DNA of 64,000 bases, taken from Eubacteriales bacterium. Its GTDB lineage: Bacteria; Bacillota; Clostridia; Lachnospirales; Lachnospiraceae. How positions within the stretch are numbered: position 1 is the first letter of the stretch; every line of letters starts with the position of its first letter. Shown piece by piece: positions 43,714 to 53,110 of this stretch. The position numbers and the translations under genes were made by a program. The stretch spans positions 1 to 64,000 of the forward strand of contig JAUNCI010000006.1 of the NCBI GenBank assembly GCA_030526665.1, given 5' to 3'. The notes under the pieces are model-generated. The model was not told the DNA's origin. It searched no databases and saw only the letters and a program-made list of their open reading frames with translations.

Positions 43714-46353
43714 TCATTTTGCTTCATACCAGTTATTTCCCTGATGCATATCTACTTCAAGTTCAACCGCCAGAGAAGCAGCATTTTTCATCTCATCAAT
43801 CAGAATATGAGATACTGTCTCAACTTCATCTATATGTGCCTCAATTAATAATTCATCATGCACCTGCAGAATCAGTCGTGATCTAAGATTTTCCTGTTTT
43901 AATCTTTGATAAACCCGATTCATTGCAATTTTAATAATATCCGCAGCCGTTCCCTGAATCGGAGAGTTCATGGCAACTCTTTCTCCAAACGAACGCTGCA
44001 TAAAATTGCTGGATTTCAATTCCGGAATCGGTCTGCGCCGACCATACATTGTCGTCACATATCCTTTTTCTTTTCCTTCTTCAACAAGGCCGTCCAAAAA
44101 GCCTTTGATTTTCGGGTATGTTTCAAAATACCGCTCAATATATTCTGCAGCTTCTTTACGACTGATACTTAAGTCCTGGCTAAGTCCAAACGAACTGATT
44201 CCATAGACAATACCGAAATTAACTGCTTTTGCATTTCTTCTCTGTAGAGGTGTAACCTCTTCAAACGGAATATGAAATACCTGTGAAGCCGTAATTCTAT
44301 GAATATCCTGCGCCTCACGATATGCCTGAATCAGTTTTTCATCACCGGACATATGTGCCAAAACACGAAGTTCGATCTGCGAATAATCTGCATCAAGAAA
44401 TACATACTGCTCTTCCGGAACAAATACTTTTCGAATCATTCGTCCTAATTCCATTCGTACCGGAATATTCTGCAGATTCGGTTCTGTACTGCTGATTCTG
44501 CCGGTTGCCGTAATTGTCTGATTAAAGGTAGAATGAATCCGTCCATCCTCGCGAATTTCATTTGCAAGTCCATCCGCATAAGTGGATTTTAATTTTGTCA
44601 GCTGTCTATATTCCAGTATATCATTGATAATCGGTTGTTCCGGTGCTAGTTTTTCCAGAATATCCGCCGCAGTCGAATAACCTGTTTTTGTTTTTTTGCC
44701 TCCCGGTATTCCAAGCTTTTCAAACAGAATAACGCCCAATTGCTTAGGCGAATTAATATTAAATTTCTCTCCCGCCTGCTCACAGATGGAAACTTCAAGT
44801 TCCACAATTCTGACATTAAGCTGTTCACCATAATTCTTCAAAGCATCGCCCTGCACACGAATACCATAGTTTTCCATTGAAACAAGCGTATAAATCAGTG
44901 GAAGTTCAATTTCTGTATAAACCTCCCACATGCCTTCTTCTTTTAATCGCTGTTCCATAGAAATACAGCAGTTTATGGCAATACATGCGTCGTAACTGCA
45001 ATAAGTAGCCAATGCAGGATCACTCTCGTTCCAGGCTTTTTCAAATGTTTTTTTACCAAGCAGATCTTCCCTGGCAGGAACAAGCAGTCCGCCCATATAT
45101 TCCTTGGCGAGATCCTCATAAGTGTATGTCGATTTTAATGGATTTAACAGATATGCCGCAACCGAAAGATCCAAAATTTCAGAATCATCTTCCAGCTCAC
45201 ATGCTTTAATCAGTGCTTTCCCATCCATCGTACATAATTTTACATTTTGTGACAATTCTTTGATATTTAGTTTCAGATAATGCTCTGTAATCAATCCTTC
45301 AACAGGAACAAAATATACTTCTTCTGTACTCAGTGCAACTGCTGCACCGTATATGGCAGTTCCCTGTACCGCGGCAGAAACACCCACAATTTCCTGCGAC
45401 TTTGCTTTATCAAAAAGCACTTCAACCCCCGCCAGATCTGTACAGGTAAAAAACTGTTCTTCTATTTTATGATCCAGTCCTACTGTCTGATCAAATTTAT
45501 TCAAAAGATTTTTAAATTCCAGTCGTTTGCATAACTCATATGCTTTTTGCGTATACGGATCTGTTCTTCTGGCATCATCATAAGAAAATGCAACCGGTGA
45601 CTCCGTATTGATCGTTGCCAGTTTTTTGCTCAATACTGCCAGATCATAATGATCACGCATTGCTTCTTTTGCTTTATTTGGTTTAATTTCTTCGTAATGC
45701 TCATAGGCCTGTTCAATATTTTCGAACGCAGCCAGAATCTTGACTGCAGTCTTTTCTCCAACACCCGGAAGTCCCGGAATATTATCCGAACTATCTCCCA
45801 TTAATGCTTTCAGCTCAATGATCTGAGGCGGAGTAACCTGATACTTTTCGACAACCTGATCCCACCCAAAATCTTCAATCGTAGTTTTTCCTTTTGAAGT
45901 TTTTGGTAAACGAATCGTTACTTTATCCGTCGCCAGCTGTAAAAGATCACGATCTCCGGAAAAAATCGTGACTTTCATACCCATTTTTTCACTTTTGCGT
46001 GCTATGGTTCCAATCAGGTCATCTGCTTCATAACCTTCCAGTGTCATAATATTGATATTCATTGCCTTTAAAACTTCCTGAATCAGAGGAACCTGTTCAC
46101 GCAATTCTTCCGGCATCCCTTTTCTCGTACCTTTGTACTGCTCATACATAATATGACGAAACGTCGGAGCATGAAGATCAAACGCAACTGTTATATACTC
46201 CGGCTGTTCTTCTTCGACCATACGAAACATCATATTCAAAAAGCCGTAAACAGCGCCTGTATGTTTTCCTTCGGCATTTGTCAGATCCGGAAGGCCATAA
46301 AAAGCTCTATTTAAAATACTGTGGCCATCAATCAGTAATATTTTTTCACTCAT
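43714..46353 (-). CDS. polA: DNA polymerase I
   Basis: The 879-residue protein has an N-terminal 5'-3' exonuclease domain (1 to about 290; LLIDGHSILNRAFYGLP, GYEADDLIGTIA, GDSSDNIPGLPGVGEKTA). A middle 3'-5' exonuclease-like domain (about 300-470) follows, then the polymerase domain with DADYSQIELRVLAHMSGD, RRNAKAVNFGIVYGISSFGL and QVHDELLIEA. The middle domain has no DxE metal-binding motif, as in many Firmicutes Pol I enzymes, so it probably cannot proofread. It functions in repair and Okazaki fragment maturation. Confidence 0.98.
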   Translation of the reverse strand: MSEKILLIDGHSILNRAFYGLPDLTNAEGKHTGAVYGFLNMMFRMVEEEQPEYITVAFDLHAPTFRHIMYEQYKGTRKGMPEELREQVPLIQEVLKAMNINIMTLEGYEADDLIGTIARKSEKMGMKVTIFSGDRDLLQLATDKVTIRLPKTSKGKTTIEDFGWDQVVEKYQVTPPQIIELKALMGDSSDNIPGLPGVGEKTAVKILAAFENIEQAYEHYEEIKPNKAKEAMRDHYDLAVLSKKLATINTESPVAFSYDDARRTDPYTQKAYELCKRLEFKNLLNKFDQTVGLDHKIEEQFFTCTDLAGVEVLFDKAKSQEIVGVSAAVQGTAIYGAAVALSTEEVYFVPVEGLITEHYLKLNIKELSQNVKLCTMDGKALIKACELEDDSEILDLSVAAYLLNPLKSTYTYEDLAKEYMGGLLVPAREDLLGKKTFEKAWNESDPALATYCSYDACIAINCCISMEQRLKEEGMWEVYTEIELPLIYTLVSMENYGIRVQGDALKNYGEQLNVRIVELEVSICEQAGEKFNINSPKQLGVILFEKLGIPGGKKTKTGYSTAADILEKLAPEQPIINDILEYRQLTKLKSTYADGLANEIREDGRIHSTFNQTITATGRISSTEPNLQNIPVRMELGRMIRKVFVPEEQYVFLDADYSQIELRVLAHMSGDEKLIQAYREAQDIHRITASQVFHIPFEEVTPLQRRNAKAVNFGIVYGISSFGLSQDLSISRKEAAEYIERYFETYPKIKGFLDGLVEEGKEKGYVTTMYGRRRPIPELKSSNFMQRSFGERVAMNSPIQGTAADIIKIAMNRVYQRLKQENLRSRLILQVHDELLIEAHIDEVETVSHILIDEMKNAASLAVELEVDMHQGNNWYEAK

Positions 46354-46370
46354 ATTCTAACTCCATTGTT

Positions 46371-46709
46371 TTATAAATTTACTATCACAATTCCACTCAC
46401 AATCAACACCAGCAAAAGTGCAAATAATACTTTCACCATAATTCCGGAATGAGAATGACGAATGCTGTTTTGTGTAGTTTTAATCTGATTTTCAAGCATT
46501 TTTTTAAAATCAGATACTTCCAGTGTATCGTTAGTATCTGCATCATCTAACTGTTTGGAAACCTGATAAACAATATAATGTGTTTCCAACTCTTCATAAC
46601 AGGACTGACACTCTTTTAAATGCTCCAGAAATTCCAGAGTATCTTCCGTGGACATCGCTTTTCCTTCAACATATGGAGCAATCATTGTTTCAAATTCACT
46701 ACATTTCAT
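46371..46709 (-). CDS. Small zinc-finger membrane protein (zf-HC2, anti-sigma-like)
   Basis: The 112-residue protein has C3 and an HLKECQSC motif (H30, C34, C37), the H-x3-C-x2-C pattern of anti-sigma-factor zinc domains. A single membrane helix lies at the C-terminus (about 90-112). No sigma-factor gene is adjacent. It sits between the HerA-like ATPase gene (6-base gap) and polA (17-base gap), so it is cotranscribed with both. Binding partner unknown. Confidence 0.75.
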   Translation of the reverse strand: MKCSEFETMIAPYVEGKAMSTEDTLEFLEHLKECQSCYEELETHYIVYQVSKQLDDADTNDTLEVSDFKKMLENQIKTTQNSIRHSHSGIMVKVLFALLLVLIVSGIVIVNL

Positions 46710-46715
46710 ATCGAT

Positions 46716-48371
46716 TTATCTTTTTTTCAAAGTATTAAAAAGTCCCCTTACAAGATTTCTGGTAACTTCTCTGCCAAGCTGATTCATGGCACTGTCTACC
46801 CCTTTTTGAAAGGCTGATTTATTTCGTTTTTTCTCACGTTCCAGACGCTCTTTTTCTTTTTCAAGACGTTCTTTTTCTCTGGCCTGTTCGCGTTCCAGTC
46901 TGGCCTGTTCACGTTCTAAAGCGATTCGTTCTCTTTCTTCTGCGAGTCGGGCCTTTGTATCCTCTTTTGCAAGTCTTTCCTGTTCTTTTCGTTCCGCTTC
47001 CACTTTTTTTGCCAGATCTATGCGTTCTGCTTCTGCACGTTTCTCTTCTTCCTGTTTTTTAACCTGTTCCTGTGCATCATCATAACGTTTCATCAATATT
47101 TCATATGCCGATTCACGGTCAACGGAGGTATCATATTTTCCGCCCAGACCATCCGCCAAAAGTGCATTTTGTCTGACAGCCTCATCGATGGAACCCATTT
47201 TACTTTGTGGCGGAAGTACACAGCATTGCTGGACTATAGACGGAACACCATTCTCATCAAGGCAGGAAACCAAGGCCTCTCCTATTCCCAGCTGCGTGAT
47301 CACATCTTCCACACGAAAGGCTTCGTTTTCTCTAAATGACTGTGCTGCCGCTTTCACAGCTTTTTGTTCTGCCGGAGTATAAGCACGCAAAGCATGCTGT
47401 ACACGGTTTCCAAGTTGTGCCAATACTTCATTCGGAATATCCGTAGGACTTTGTGTAATAAAGTATATTCCAACCCCTTTGGAACGAATCAATTTCACAA
47501 CCTGTTCGATTTTCTGAAGTAAATTCCTGTTTGCATTATCGAATAAAATATGTGCTTCGTCAAAGAAGAAAATCATTCTCGGTTTTTCTGCATCTCCGGC
47601 TTCCGGAAGTTCTTCAAATAATTCAGACATCATCCACAGAAGAAAAGTCGCATATAATTTCGGTGACTGTATAAGTTTTACTGCGTGGAGAATATTGATA
47701 TATCCTTTTCCATTACAGTCTGTTCTCATCCAATCATGAATATCAAATGCCGGTTCACCAAAGAATAAATTTGCCCCCTGTTCTTCCAGCGCAATTAATC
47801 CACGTGAAATAGCTGCTACACTCTGTTTTGAAATATTTCCATACTGCAGGGAATAATCTTTTGCATTTTCTGCAACATGCTGCAGCATCAATCTCAGATC
47901 TTTTAAGTCCAAAAGAAGCATATTGTTATCATCCGCAATACGAAATACAATAGACAGAATATCTGACTGTGTCTGATTCAAATCCAAAAGCTGCGCCAAA
48001 AGCATTGGTCCCATCTCACTGATCGTAGTTCTGAGCGGATGGCCCGATTCCTGTAATATATCCCAAAAACAAGTAGGATACGATTGATATTCAAATCCTT
48101 CCAATCCAAACTTTTGAATACGCTTCTGCATATCTTCACTATCAATCCCGGGCTGGCACATTCCGGCAAGATCACCTTTTACATCTGCTAGAAAAACCGG
48201 CACACCACATGCACTAAATGATTCTGCCATCACTTTAAGCGTCACAGTTTTACCGGTACCGGTCGCACCGGCAATCAGTCCATGGCGATTCGCCATTTTA
48301 GGTATAATACAGGATCTTGTCTGTAAATCATCTTTGGAAACTCCAAGCCAAAGTACATTATCCTTATACAT
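46716..48371 (-). CDS. HerA-like/DUF853 ATPase
   Basis: The 551-residue protein belongs to the DUF853 branch of the HerA-FtsK ATPases. Walker A is GATGTGKTVTLK (near 35-46), Walker B is RMIFFFDEAHILFDN, and an arginine-rich sensor segment (GNRVQHALRAYTPAEQKAV) follows. The last 120 or so residues (about 425-540) form a highly charged Glu/Lys/Arg coiled coil (repeats such as RLEREQAREKERLEKEK) before a short basic end. Family members are thought to be DNA translocases or helicases; the target is not known. It is not linked to nurA here, so no archaeal-type repair role should be assumed. Confidence 0.85.
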   Translation of the reverse strand: MYKDNVLWLGVSKDDLQTRSCIIPKMANRHGLIAGATGTGKTVTLKVMAESFSACGVPVFLADVKGDLAGMCQPGIDSEDMQKRIQKFGLEGFEYQSYPTCFWDILQESGHPLRTTISEMGPMLLAQLLDLNQTQSDILSIVFRIADDNNMLLLDLKDLRLMLQHVAENAKDYSLQYGNISKQSVAAISRGLIALEEQGANLFFGEPAFDIHDWMRTDCNGKGYINILHAVKLIQSPKLYATFLLWMMSELFEELPEAGDAEKPRMIFFFDEAHILFDNANRNLLQKIEQVVKLIRSKGVGIYFITQSPTDIPNEVLAQLGNRVQHALRAYTPAEQKAVKAAAQSFRENEAFRVEDVITQLGIGEALVSCLDENGVPSIVQQCCVLPPQSKMGSIDEAVRQNALLADGLGGKYDTSVDRESAYEILMKRYDDAQEQVKKQEEEKRAEAERIDLAKKVEAERKEQERLAKEDTKARLAEERERIALEREQARLEREQAREKERLEKEKERLEREKKRNKSAFQKGVDSAMNQLGREVTRNLVRGLFNTLKKR

Positions 48372-48403
48372 TTGGTATCCCCCCTGTTTATCTATTCAAG
48401 TAA

Positions 48404-48450
48404 AACAAAAAAGAAGGTAACGGAGGTTCCATATATCCCTCAGTTACCTT
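48404..48450 (-). terminator. Terminator after ftsH
   Basis: AAGGTAAC and GTTACCTT pair with inner GGG/CCT extensions on the minus strand, followed by CTTTTTTGTTTT. Confidence 0.8.
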
Positions 48451-48502
48451 CCAATTGTAATTATATTAGCACAACATATTGTGTACTACAAGAGTTTAGA
48501 AT

Positions 48503-50362
48503 CTATTCTTCGATATTAGAAGGCTTATTCAAAATATCCATAAACTCTTCACCGGTGATTGTTTCATGCTCATATAAATACTTCGCAAGTTCATGTAATT
48601 TGATGATATTTTCTTCCAGAATTGCCTTTGCCTTCTCATGCTGCGTCTTGACCAATTCTACAACTTTCTGATCCAGAATGGTCTGTGTCTCAGAAGAACA
48701 GCTAAGTGAAGAATCTCCGCCAAGATACTGATTTTGCATATGTTCCATTGCAACCATATCGAATTCATCACTCATACCATAGCGTGAAATCATAGCTCTG
48801 GCAATTTTTGTCGCCTGTTCAATATCATTGGATGCCCCTGTGGTAATAGAATGAAAAATCAGTTCTTCTGCAGCTCTTCCGCCGGTAAAAGTAGCAATTT
48901 TATTTTCCAATTCTTCCTTTGTCATCAGAAAATGTTCTTTGTCTTCTACCTGCATTGTATACCCCAGTGCTCCGGAAGTTCTTGGAATAATCGTGATCTT
49001 ATGAACCGGAGCTGACTCTGTCTGTTTTGCAGCTACAAGCGCATGTCCGATTTCATGATATGCAACGATCAATTTTTCTTTGGTAGAAAGAACTCTGTTT
49101 TTTTTCTGGTATCCTGCAATAACCACATCGATACTTTCTTCAAAGTCAGCCTGCGTTGCAAATTTTCTTCCGTCACGAACGGCTCTGAGAGCCGCTTCGT
49201 TCACAATATTTGCAAGATCGGCACCGGATGCTCCGACTGCAGCTCTCGCAATTGTCTCAAACTGTACCGTTTCAGAAATTTTTATATTTTTTGCATGTAC
49301 ACGGAGAATTTCTTCTCTTCCCTTCTGATCCGGAAGTTCTACAGGAATTCTTCTGTCAAAACGTCCCGGTCTGAGAAGAGCCGGATCCAGAGAATCCGGA
49401 CGGTTCGTAGCAGCCAGAATGACAACACCTTTTGAGGCATCAAAACCATCCATTTCTGTCAACAGCTGATTTAATGTCTGCTCTCGTTCATCATTTCCGG
49501 AAAATCCGGAACCATCTCGTTTCTTACCTATTGTATCGATCTCATCAATAAATACGATACACGGTGCTTTTTCATTTGCCTGTTTGAAAAGGTCACGAAC
49601 CTTCGCAGCTCCCATACCCACAAACATTTCTACAAATTCAGAACCTGAAATAGAGAAAAACGGAACTTCCGCTTCACCTGCTACAGCTTTAGCAAGAAGT
49701 GTTTTACCGGTTCCGGGAGGTCCTACTAAAAGAGCTCCTTTCGGCATTTTAGCACCGATTTCCGTATATTTCTTTGGATTATGCAAAAAGTCAACAATTT
49801 CCGTAAGCAGTTCTTTTGCTTCATCCTCTCCTGCCACATCGGTGAATTTGATACCGGTAGAAGATTTCACATAAACTTTGGCATTGCTTTTTCCGAAAGA
49901 CATCATACCTCCCGGTCCGCCGCCTCCCATAGATTCCATCATTTTTTTGCTGAGCCATCTGCCCAGGAAAAGAAAGATTGCAATCGGTACAAGATAACCG
50001 CCGATGATCGATATAAGCAATGAATTATTGGTAGCTTTTACCGCTTCCATTTTTGTTCCGGCTTTATACAATTTCTCAACAAGAAGAGGATCATCTACAC
50101 GATTTGTTTTACAAAAAACCGTTTCATCATCCTTTGTTAATTCATATAAAATACTGTCTTCCTGAATTTCCGCTCTTTTTACTTTACCATCTTCTACACT
50201 TTCCAGAAATGTTGTGTAGTCTGTCTTTTGGATTGAACGCTCTCGAAGCGCAGGAAGCACAAACATATTCAGAACAACAATTACTGCAAGTGCGATCAGG
50301 TAGTACACATACAATGGTCTTTTCTCCGGTGAATGACCCGGACGTTTCGGTTTAAAATCCAT
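48503..50362 (-). CDS. ftsH: ATP-dependent zinc metalloprotease FtsH
   Basis: This membrane-bound AAA+ protease degrades misfolded membrane proteins and regulators. The 619-residue product has two membrane helices (about 18-37 and 113-134) around a small extracytoplasmic domain. The AAA module follows, with Walker A GPPGTGKT (214-221), Walker [12 protein letters not shown] and the SRH region [18 protein letters not shown]. The zinc site is HEIGH (usual family form HEAGH). Length is normal. It has its own terminator and lies downstream of a tRNA-Leu gene. Confidence 0.97.
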   Translation of the reverse strand: MDFKPKRPGHSPEKRPLYVYYLIALAVIVVLNMFVLPALRERSIQKTDYTTFLESVEDGKVKRAEIQEDSILYELTKDDETVFCKTNRVDDPLLVEKLYKAGTKMEAVKATNNSLLISIIGGYLVPIAIFLFLGRWLSKKMMESMGGGGPGGMMSFGKSNAKVYVKSSTGIKFTDVAGEDEAKELLTEIVDFLHNPKKYTEIGAKMPKGALLVGPPGTGKTLLAKAVAGEAEVPFFSISGSEFVEMFVGMGAAKVRDLFKQANEKAPCIVFIDEIDTIGKKRDGSGFSGNDEREQTLNQLLTEMDGFDASKGVVILAATNRPDSLDPALLRPGRFDRRIPVELPDQKGREEILRVHAKNIKISETVQFETIARAAVGASGADLANIVNEAALRAVRDGRKFATQADFEESIDVVIAGYQKKNRVLSTKEKLIVAYHEIGHALVAAKQTESAPVHKITIIPRTSGALGYTMQVEDKEHFLMTKEELENKIATFTGGRAAEELIFHSITTGASNDIEQATKIARAMISRYGMSDEFDMVAMEHMQNQYLGGDSSLSCSSETQTILDQKVVELVKTQHEKAKAILEENIIKLHELAKYLYEHETITGEEFMDILNKPSNIEE

Positions 50363-50442
50363 AACGCTGCCCTCTCTTTTGTAAAATTCAATTTTATAAA
50401 ATATTTATTATTTTTATAATTTAATAATAAATATCTAAATAC

Positions 50443-50483
50443 GACAAAACCCCAAAATTCCTAATGGAATTTCGGGGTTTTGT
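50443..50483 (-). terminator. Terminator after tRNA-Leu
   Basis: A long near-perfect inverted repeat (GACAAAACCCC and GGGGTTTTGTC as outer arms, GAAATTCC/GGAATTTT inside) lies between the tRNA gene and ftsH. It can act on minus-strand transcripts leaving the tRNA. Confidence 0.75.
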
Positions 50484-50497
50484 CAATATTTAAGAAA

Positions 50498-50581
50498 TGC
50501 CGGCTGCGGGACTTGAACCCGCACGATGTCACCACCAACAGATTTTGAGTCTGCCTCGTCTGCCAATTCCGACAAGCCGGC
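50498..50581 (-). tRNA. tRNA-Leu (anticodon CAA)
   Basis: The 84-base gene folds as a class II tRNA. The acceptor stem is GCCGGCT with AGCCGGC plus discriminator A, and the D loop contains GG (GGAATTGGCAGAC). The anticodon loop CTCAAAA gives CAA, reading UUG. A long variable arm and a T arm with GGTTCAAGTCC follow. CCA is not encoded. It has its own promoter and is followed by a terminator. Confidence 0.95.
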
Positions 50582-50596
50582 TTTCGAACAAAAAGT

Positions 50597-50625
50597 ATAA
50601 TAACACAAAACAAAATCTTTGACAA
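50597..50625 (-). promoter_or_regulatory. tRNA-Leu promoter
   Basis: TTGTCA (50620-50625) and TATTAT (50597-50602) with a 17-base spacer on the minus strand, about 15 bases upstream of the tRNA 5' end. It overlaps the lysA terminator. Confidence 0.65.
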
Positions 50626-50644
50626 GTAAAAAATCAAAGATTTT
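50612..50644 (-). terminator. Terminator after lysA
   Basis: AAAATCTTTGA and TCAAAGATTTT form an 11-pair stem on the minus strand, followed by GTTTTGTGTT. Its 3' arm contains the -35 box of the tRNA-Leu promoter. Confidence 0.65.
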
Positions 50645-50665
50645 GTCTGTGTCAGATCTTTTTAT

Positions 50666-51943
50666 TTATTCGTCTTCCAGAAGTTTTTCAAAAACAGGGA
50701 ATGAATCAAATGTCGCAAAATAGTCTCTTGGTGTTTCAGCACGTCGGATCAATTTAAAACTGCCGTCCTCACATAAAAGGATTTCTGCAGATTTTAATTT
50801 TCCGTTATAGTTGTATCCCATTGCAAAACCATGTGCACCGGTGTCATGGATAACCAGAATATCTCCCATGTCAATCTTTGGAAGGTATCTGTCAATTGCA
50901 AATTTATCGTTATTTTCACACAGAGATCCTGTTACGTCATAGAGATGGTTGCATGGTTCATTTTCTTTTCCCATAACGGTAATATGATGATATGCGCCAT
51001 ACATAGCCGGACGCATCAGATTTACCGCACAGGCATCTACACCAATATATTCTTTGTGAATGTGTTTTTCATGAATTGCTTTTGTAACAAGGCATCCGTA
51101 TGGTCCCATCATGAAACGGCCAAGTTCTGTGTAAATTGCAACGTCTCCCATTCCGGCAGGAACAAGAACTTCTTCATAAACTTTACGTACACCCTCTCCG
51201 ATAACGCGAATATCGTTTGGTGTCTGTTCCGGACGATATGCAATACCGATTCCACCGGAAAGATTGATAAACTTAATGTGTGCACCGGTTTCCTTCTGAA
51301 GTTTTACTGCAAGTTCAAACATTTCTCTTGCAAGCATTGGATAATACTCATTTGTTACTGTGTTGCTGGCAAGGAAAGAATGGATACCGAATTCTTTGGC
51401 TCCTTTAGATTTTAAAATACGAAATGCTTCTACGATCTGATCCGGTGTCATACCATATTTGGAATCTCCCGGGTTATCCATAATATCATTGCTGATTTTG
51501 AAAAAACCACCCGGATTATAACGACAGCTGATTACTTCCGGAATTTTCCCAAGTGCTTTCTCTACACATTCGATATGTGTAATATCATCCAGGTTGATAA
51601 TACCGCCAATATCATCACAATATTTAAATTCCTCGATCGGTGTATCATTGGAAGAAAACATAATATCTCCGTTTTTACATCCGATTGCTTTTGCCATCAT
51701 CAATTCAGTCATAGATGAACAGTCACATCCACAGCCATATTCTTTCAAAATATTGATCAGATATGGATTCGGTGTTGCTTTTACCGCAAAAAATTCTTTG
51801 AACCCTTTATTCCAGGAAAATGCTTCTTTTAATGCTTTTGCATTTTCGCGAATTCCCTTTTCATCATAAAGGTGAAACGGTGTAGGATATTCTTTGATAA
51901 TTTCCTGAAGTTTTTCCAGTGTTACAAATGGTGTTTTTTTCAT
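50666..51943 (-). CDS. lysA: Diaminopimelate decarboxylase
   Basis: This fold-type III PLP enzyme decarboxylates meso-diaminopimelate to lysine. The 425-residue product has the PLP lysine in FFAVKATPNP (K55), GCDCSSMTELMMAKA, the HSFLAS region, NLSGGIGIAY, an EPGR-like TELGRFMMG and a C-terminal GSLCENND cysteine motif. SLASNTVTN and TELGR depart a little from the most common LysA forms (e.g. HIGSQ, EPGR), so a related amino-acid decarboxylase is possible. No lysine riboswitch precedes it; the gap to the upstream gene is 48 bases. Confidence 0.85.
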   Translation of the reverse strand: MKKTPFVTLEKLQEIIKEYPTPFHLYDEKGIRENAKALKEAFSWNKGFKEFFAVKATPNPYLINILKEYGCGCDCSSMTELMMAKAIGCKNGDIMFSSNDTPIEEFKYCDDIGGIINLDDITHIECVEKALGKIPEVISCRYNPGGFFKISNDIMDNPGDSKYGMTPDQIVEAFRILKSKGAKEFGIHSFLASNTVTNEYYPMLAREMFELAVKLQKETGAHIKFINLSGGIGIAYRPEQTPNDIRVIGEGVRKVYEEVLVPAGMGDVAIYTELGRFMMGPYGCLVTKAIHEKHIHKEYIGVDACAVNLMRPAMYGAYHHITVMGKENEPCNHLYDVTGSLCENNDKFAIDRYLPKIDMGDILVIHDTGAHGFAMGYNYNGKLKSAEILLCEDGSFKLIRRAETPRDYFATFDSFPVFEKLLEDE

Positions 51944-51991
51944 ATTTTTTCTCCTTAAAACCCTATGTTTCTTTTTCTTATAAATACAAAT

Positions 51992-52882
51992 TTATTTATG
52001 CTCATGCGTAAATAAATGATCCTGACAATATTCGTAATTTCCATTACATCTTGAACAAAATCTAAATTCAAGTTCCGGATTGGATACTTCTGTTCTGCCG
52101 CAAATCACACATTTATGCTTTGTAATTGTCTGTGCTGAATTTTCTCTTTTGACCTGTCCTGCAGACATAGCCTTTCTAAACTCATTTCGTCTCTTCTTGT
52201 CCGCAGAGGAATAATGAATTGTCTGATTTCTCGATGCCAGATAAAACAGGCCAAAATTCAACAAAGAAGCAACGATTGGAATTGCCATAAACCATACACC
52301 TGCTCGAATATATTGCAAAATGTTATAAGAAATAATAGCAAGATAAAAAATTGCCATCCACTGCACTTTGATAGGCAGCACAAAGTAGAGATATACTCTC
52401 ATATCCGGAAAGCATGCTGCATATGCCAAAAATACGGAAAGGCTGATATAGTATGTAGTAAATATTATGCCTGTATAGTCGTTTGGAACAAACAGACGAT
52501 GTCCTTCGTAGAGACCTCCGGACACAAAATGCAAAATAAATGCCCCGACGATAGTCAGAAATACGCCATTGAAAATATATAGATTATATCTAAATGTTCC
52601 CCATGTGTGCTCTAAAGACGTTCCGATCGGGTAATAAAACAGCAAAATCGCAAGTACAAAAAGCAGTACACTTCCACTTTGCGGAGGAATTAAAATCCAG
52701 CTGACCAGTCTCCATACTTCTCCTCGCAGGATCATCGTAACATTTAAACTCAATTTATTGATAATTGTCGGATTGATAATTTGTAAAATGTAACCCAAAG
52801 CATAACAGCAGAGAATATACACTGTTAAATTTGGAATACCTTTTCCATGGAATTTACGATCCAGTTTATTGATAATATTCAT
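51992..52882 (-). CDS. Rhomboid-like membrane protein, probably non-catalytic, with zinc-finger tail
   Basis: The 296-residue protein has about six membrane helices and rhomboid landmarks: GEVWRLVSW (54-62) and SLEHTWGTFRYNLYIFN (89-105). Where active rhomboids have GxSG, it has DYTGIIF, with T137 at the catalytic Ser position, and there is no His in the last helix (AGVWFMAIPIVASLLNFG). The cytoplasmic tail carries C258-x2-C261 and C276-x2-C279, plus C286, a likely zinc site. It may act as an adaptor rather than a protease. It is upstream of lysA on the same strand. Confidence 0.75.
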   Translation of the reverse strand: MNIINKLDRKFHGKGIPNLTVYILCCYALGYILQIINPTIINKLSLNVTMILRGEVWRLVSWILIPPQSGSVLLFVLAILLFYYPIGTSLEHTWGTFRYNLYIFNGVFLTIVGAFILHFVSGGLYEGHRLFVPNDYTGIIFTTYYISLSVFLAYAACFPDMRVYLYFVLPIKVQWMAIFYLAIISYNILQYIRAGVWFMAIPIVASLLNFGLFYLASRNQTIHYSSADKKRRNEFRKAMSAGQVKRENSAQTITKHKCVICGRTEVSNPELEFRFCSRCNGNYEYCQDHLFTHEHK

Positions 52883-52933
52883 ACTAAAAACCTCTTTCTA
52901 CAAAATAGTATTCTGTACAAAAATTTGAAATAT

Positions 52934-52963
52934 ATTATAGCTTTTTTGATTTCTATTTGTCAA
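52934..52963 (-). promoter_or_regulatory. Promoter of the rhomboid-like gene (and possibly lysA)
   Basis: TTGACA (52958-52963) and TATAAT (52934-52939), both perfect, with an 18-base spacer on the minus strand. Confidence 0.75.
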
Positions 52964-53027
52964 TTACTATCGATTTAGAATAGATGTTTCTTTCTGTATT
53001 TCTTAATATCTTCTTTCTGTATTGCAG

Positions 53028-53056
53028 TTTACAAGTTCGAGGGATTTCGTTATAAT
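53028..53056 (+). promoter_or_regulatory. aroC promoter
   Basis: TTTACA (53028-53033) and TATAAT (53051-53056) with a 17-base spacer, about 50 bases before the aroC ATG. Confidence 0.7.
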
Positions 53057-53110
53057 AGCAACCATAAATTCTCAATAAATTGTTTGTTATCTTGTTTGAA
53101 AGGAAATACT

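Noticed and set aside
46371..46709. Zinc-finger protein considered as a true anti-sigma factor
   Set aside because: The finger motif fits, but there is no sigma-factor gene beside it; only a family-level description is justified.
50831..51415. 194-codon plus-strand open frame
   Set aside because: Antisense to lysA and made of random-looking Cys/Phe-rich sequence; a shadow of lysA codon usage.
51944..51991. Possible lysine riboswitch before lysA
   Set aside because: Only 48 bases separate lysA from the upstream gene, too little for the lysine element, and no sign of it precedes the upstream gene.
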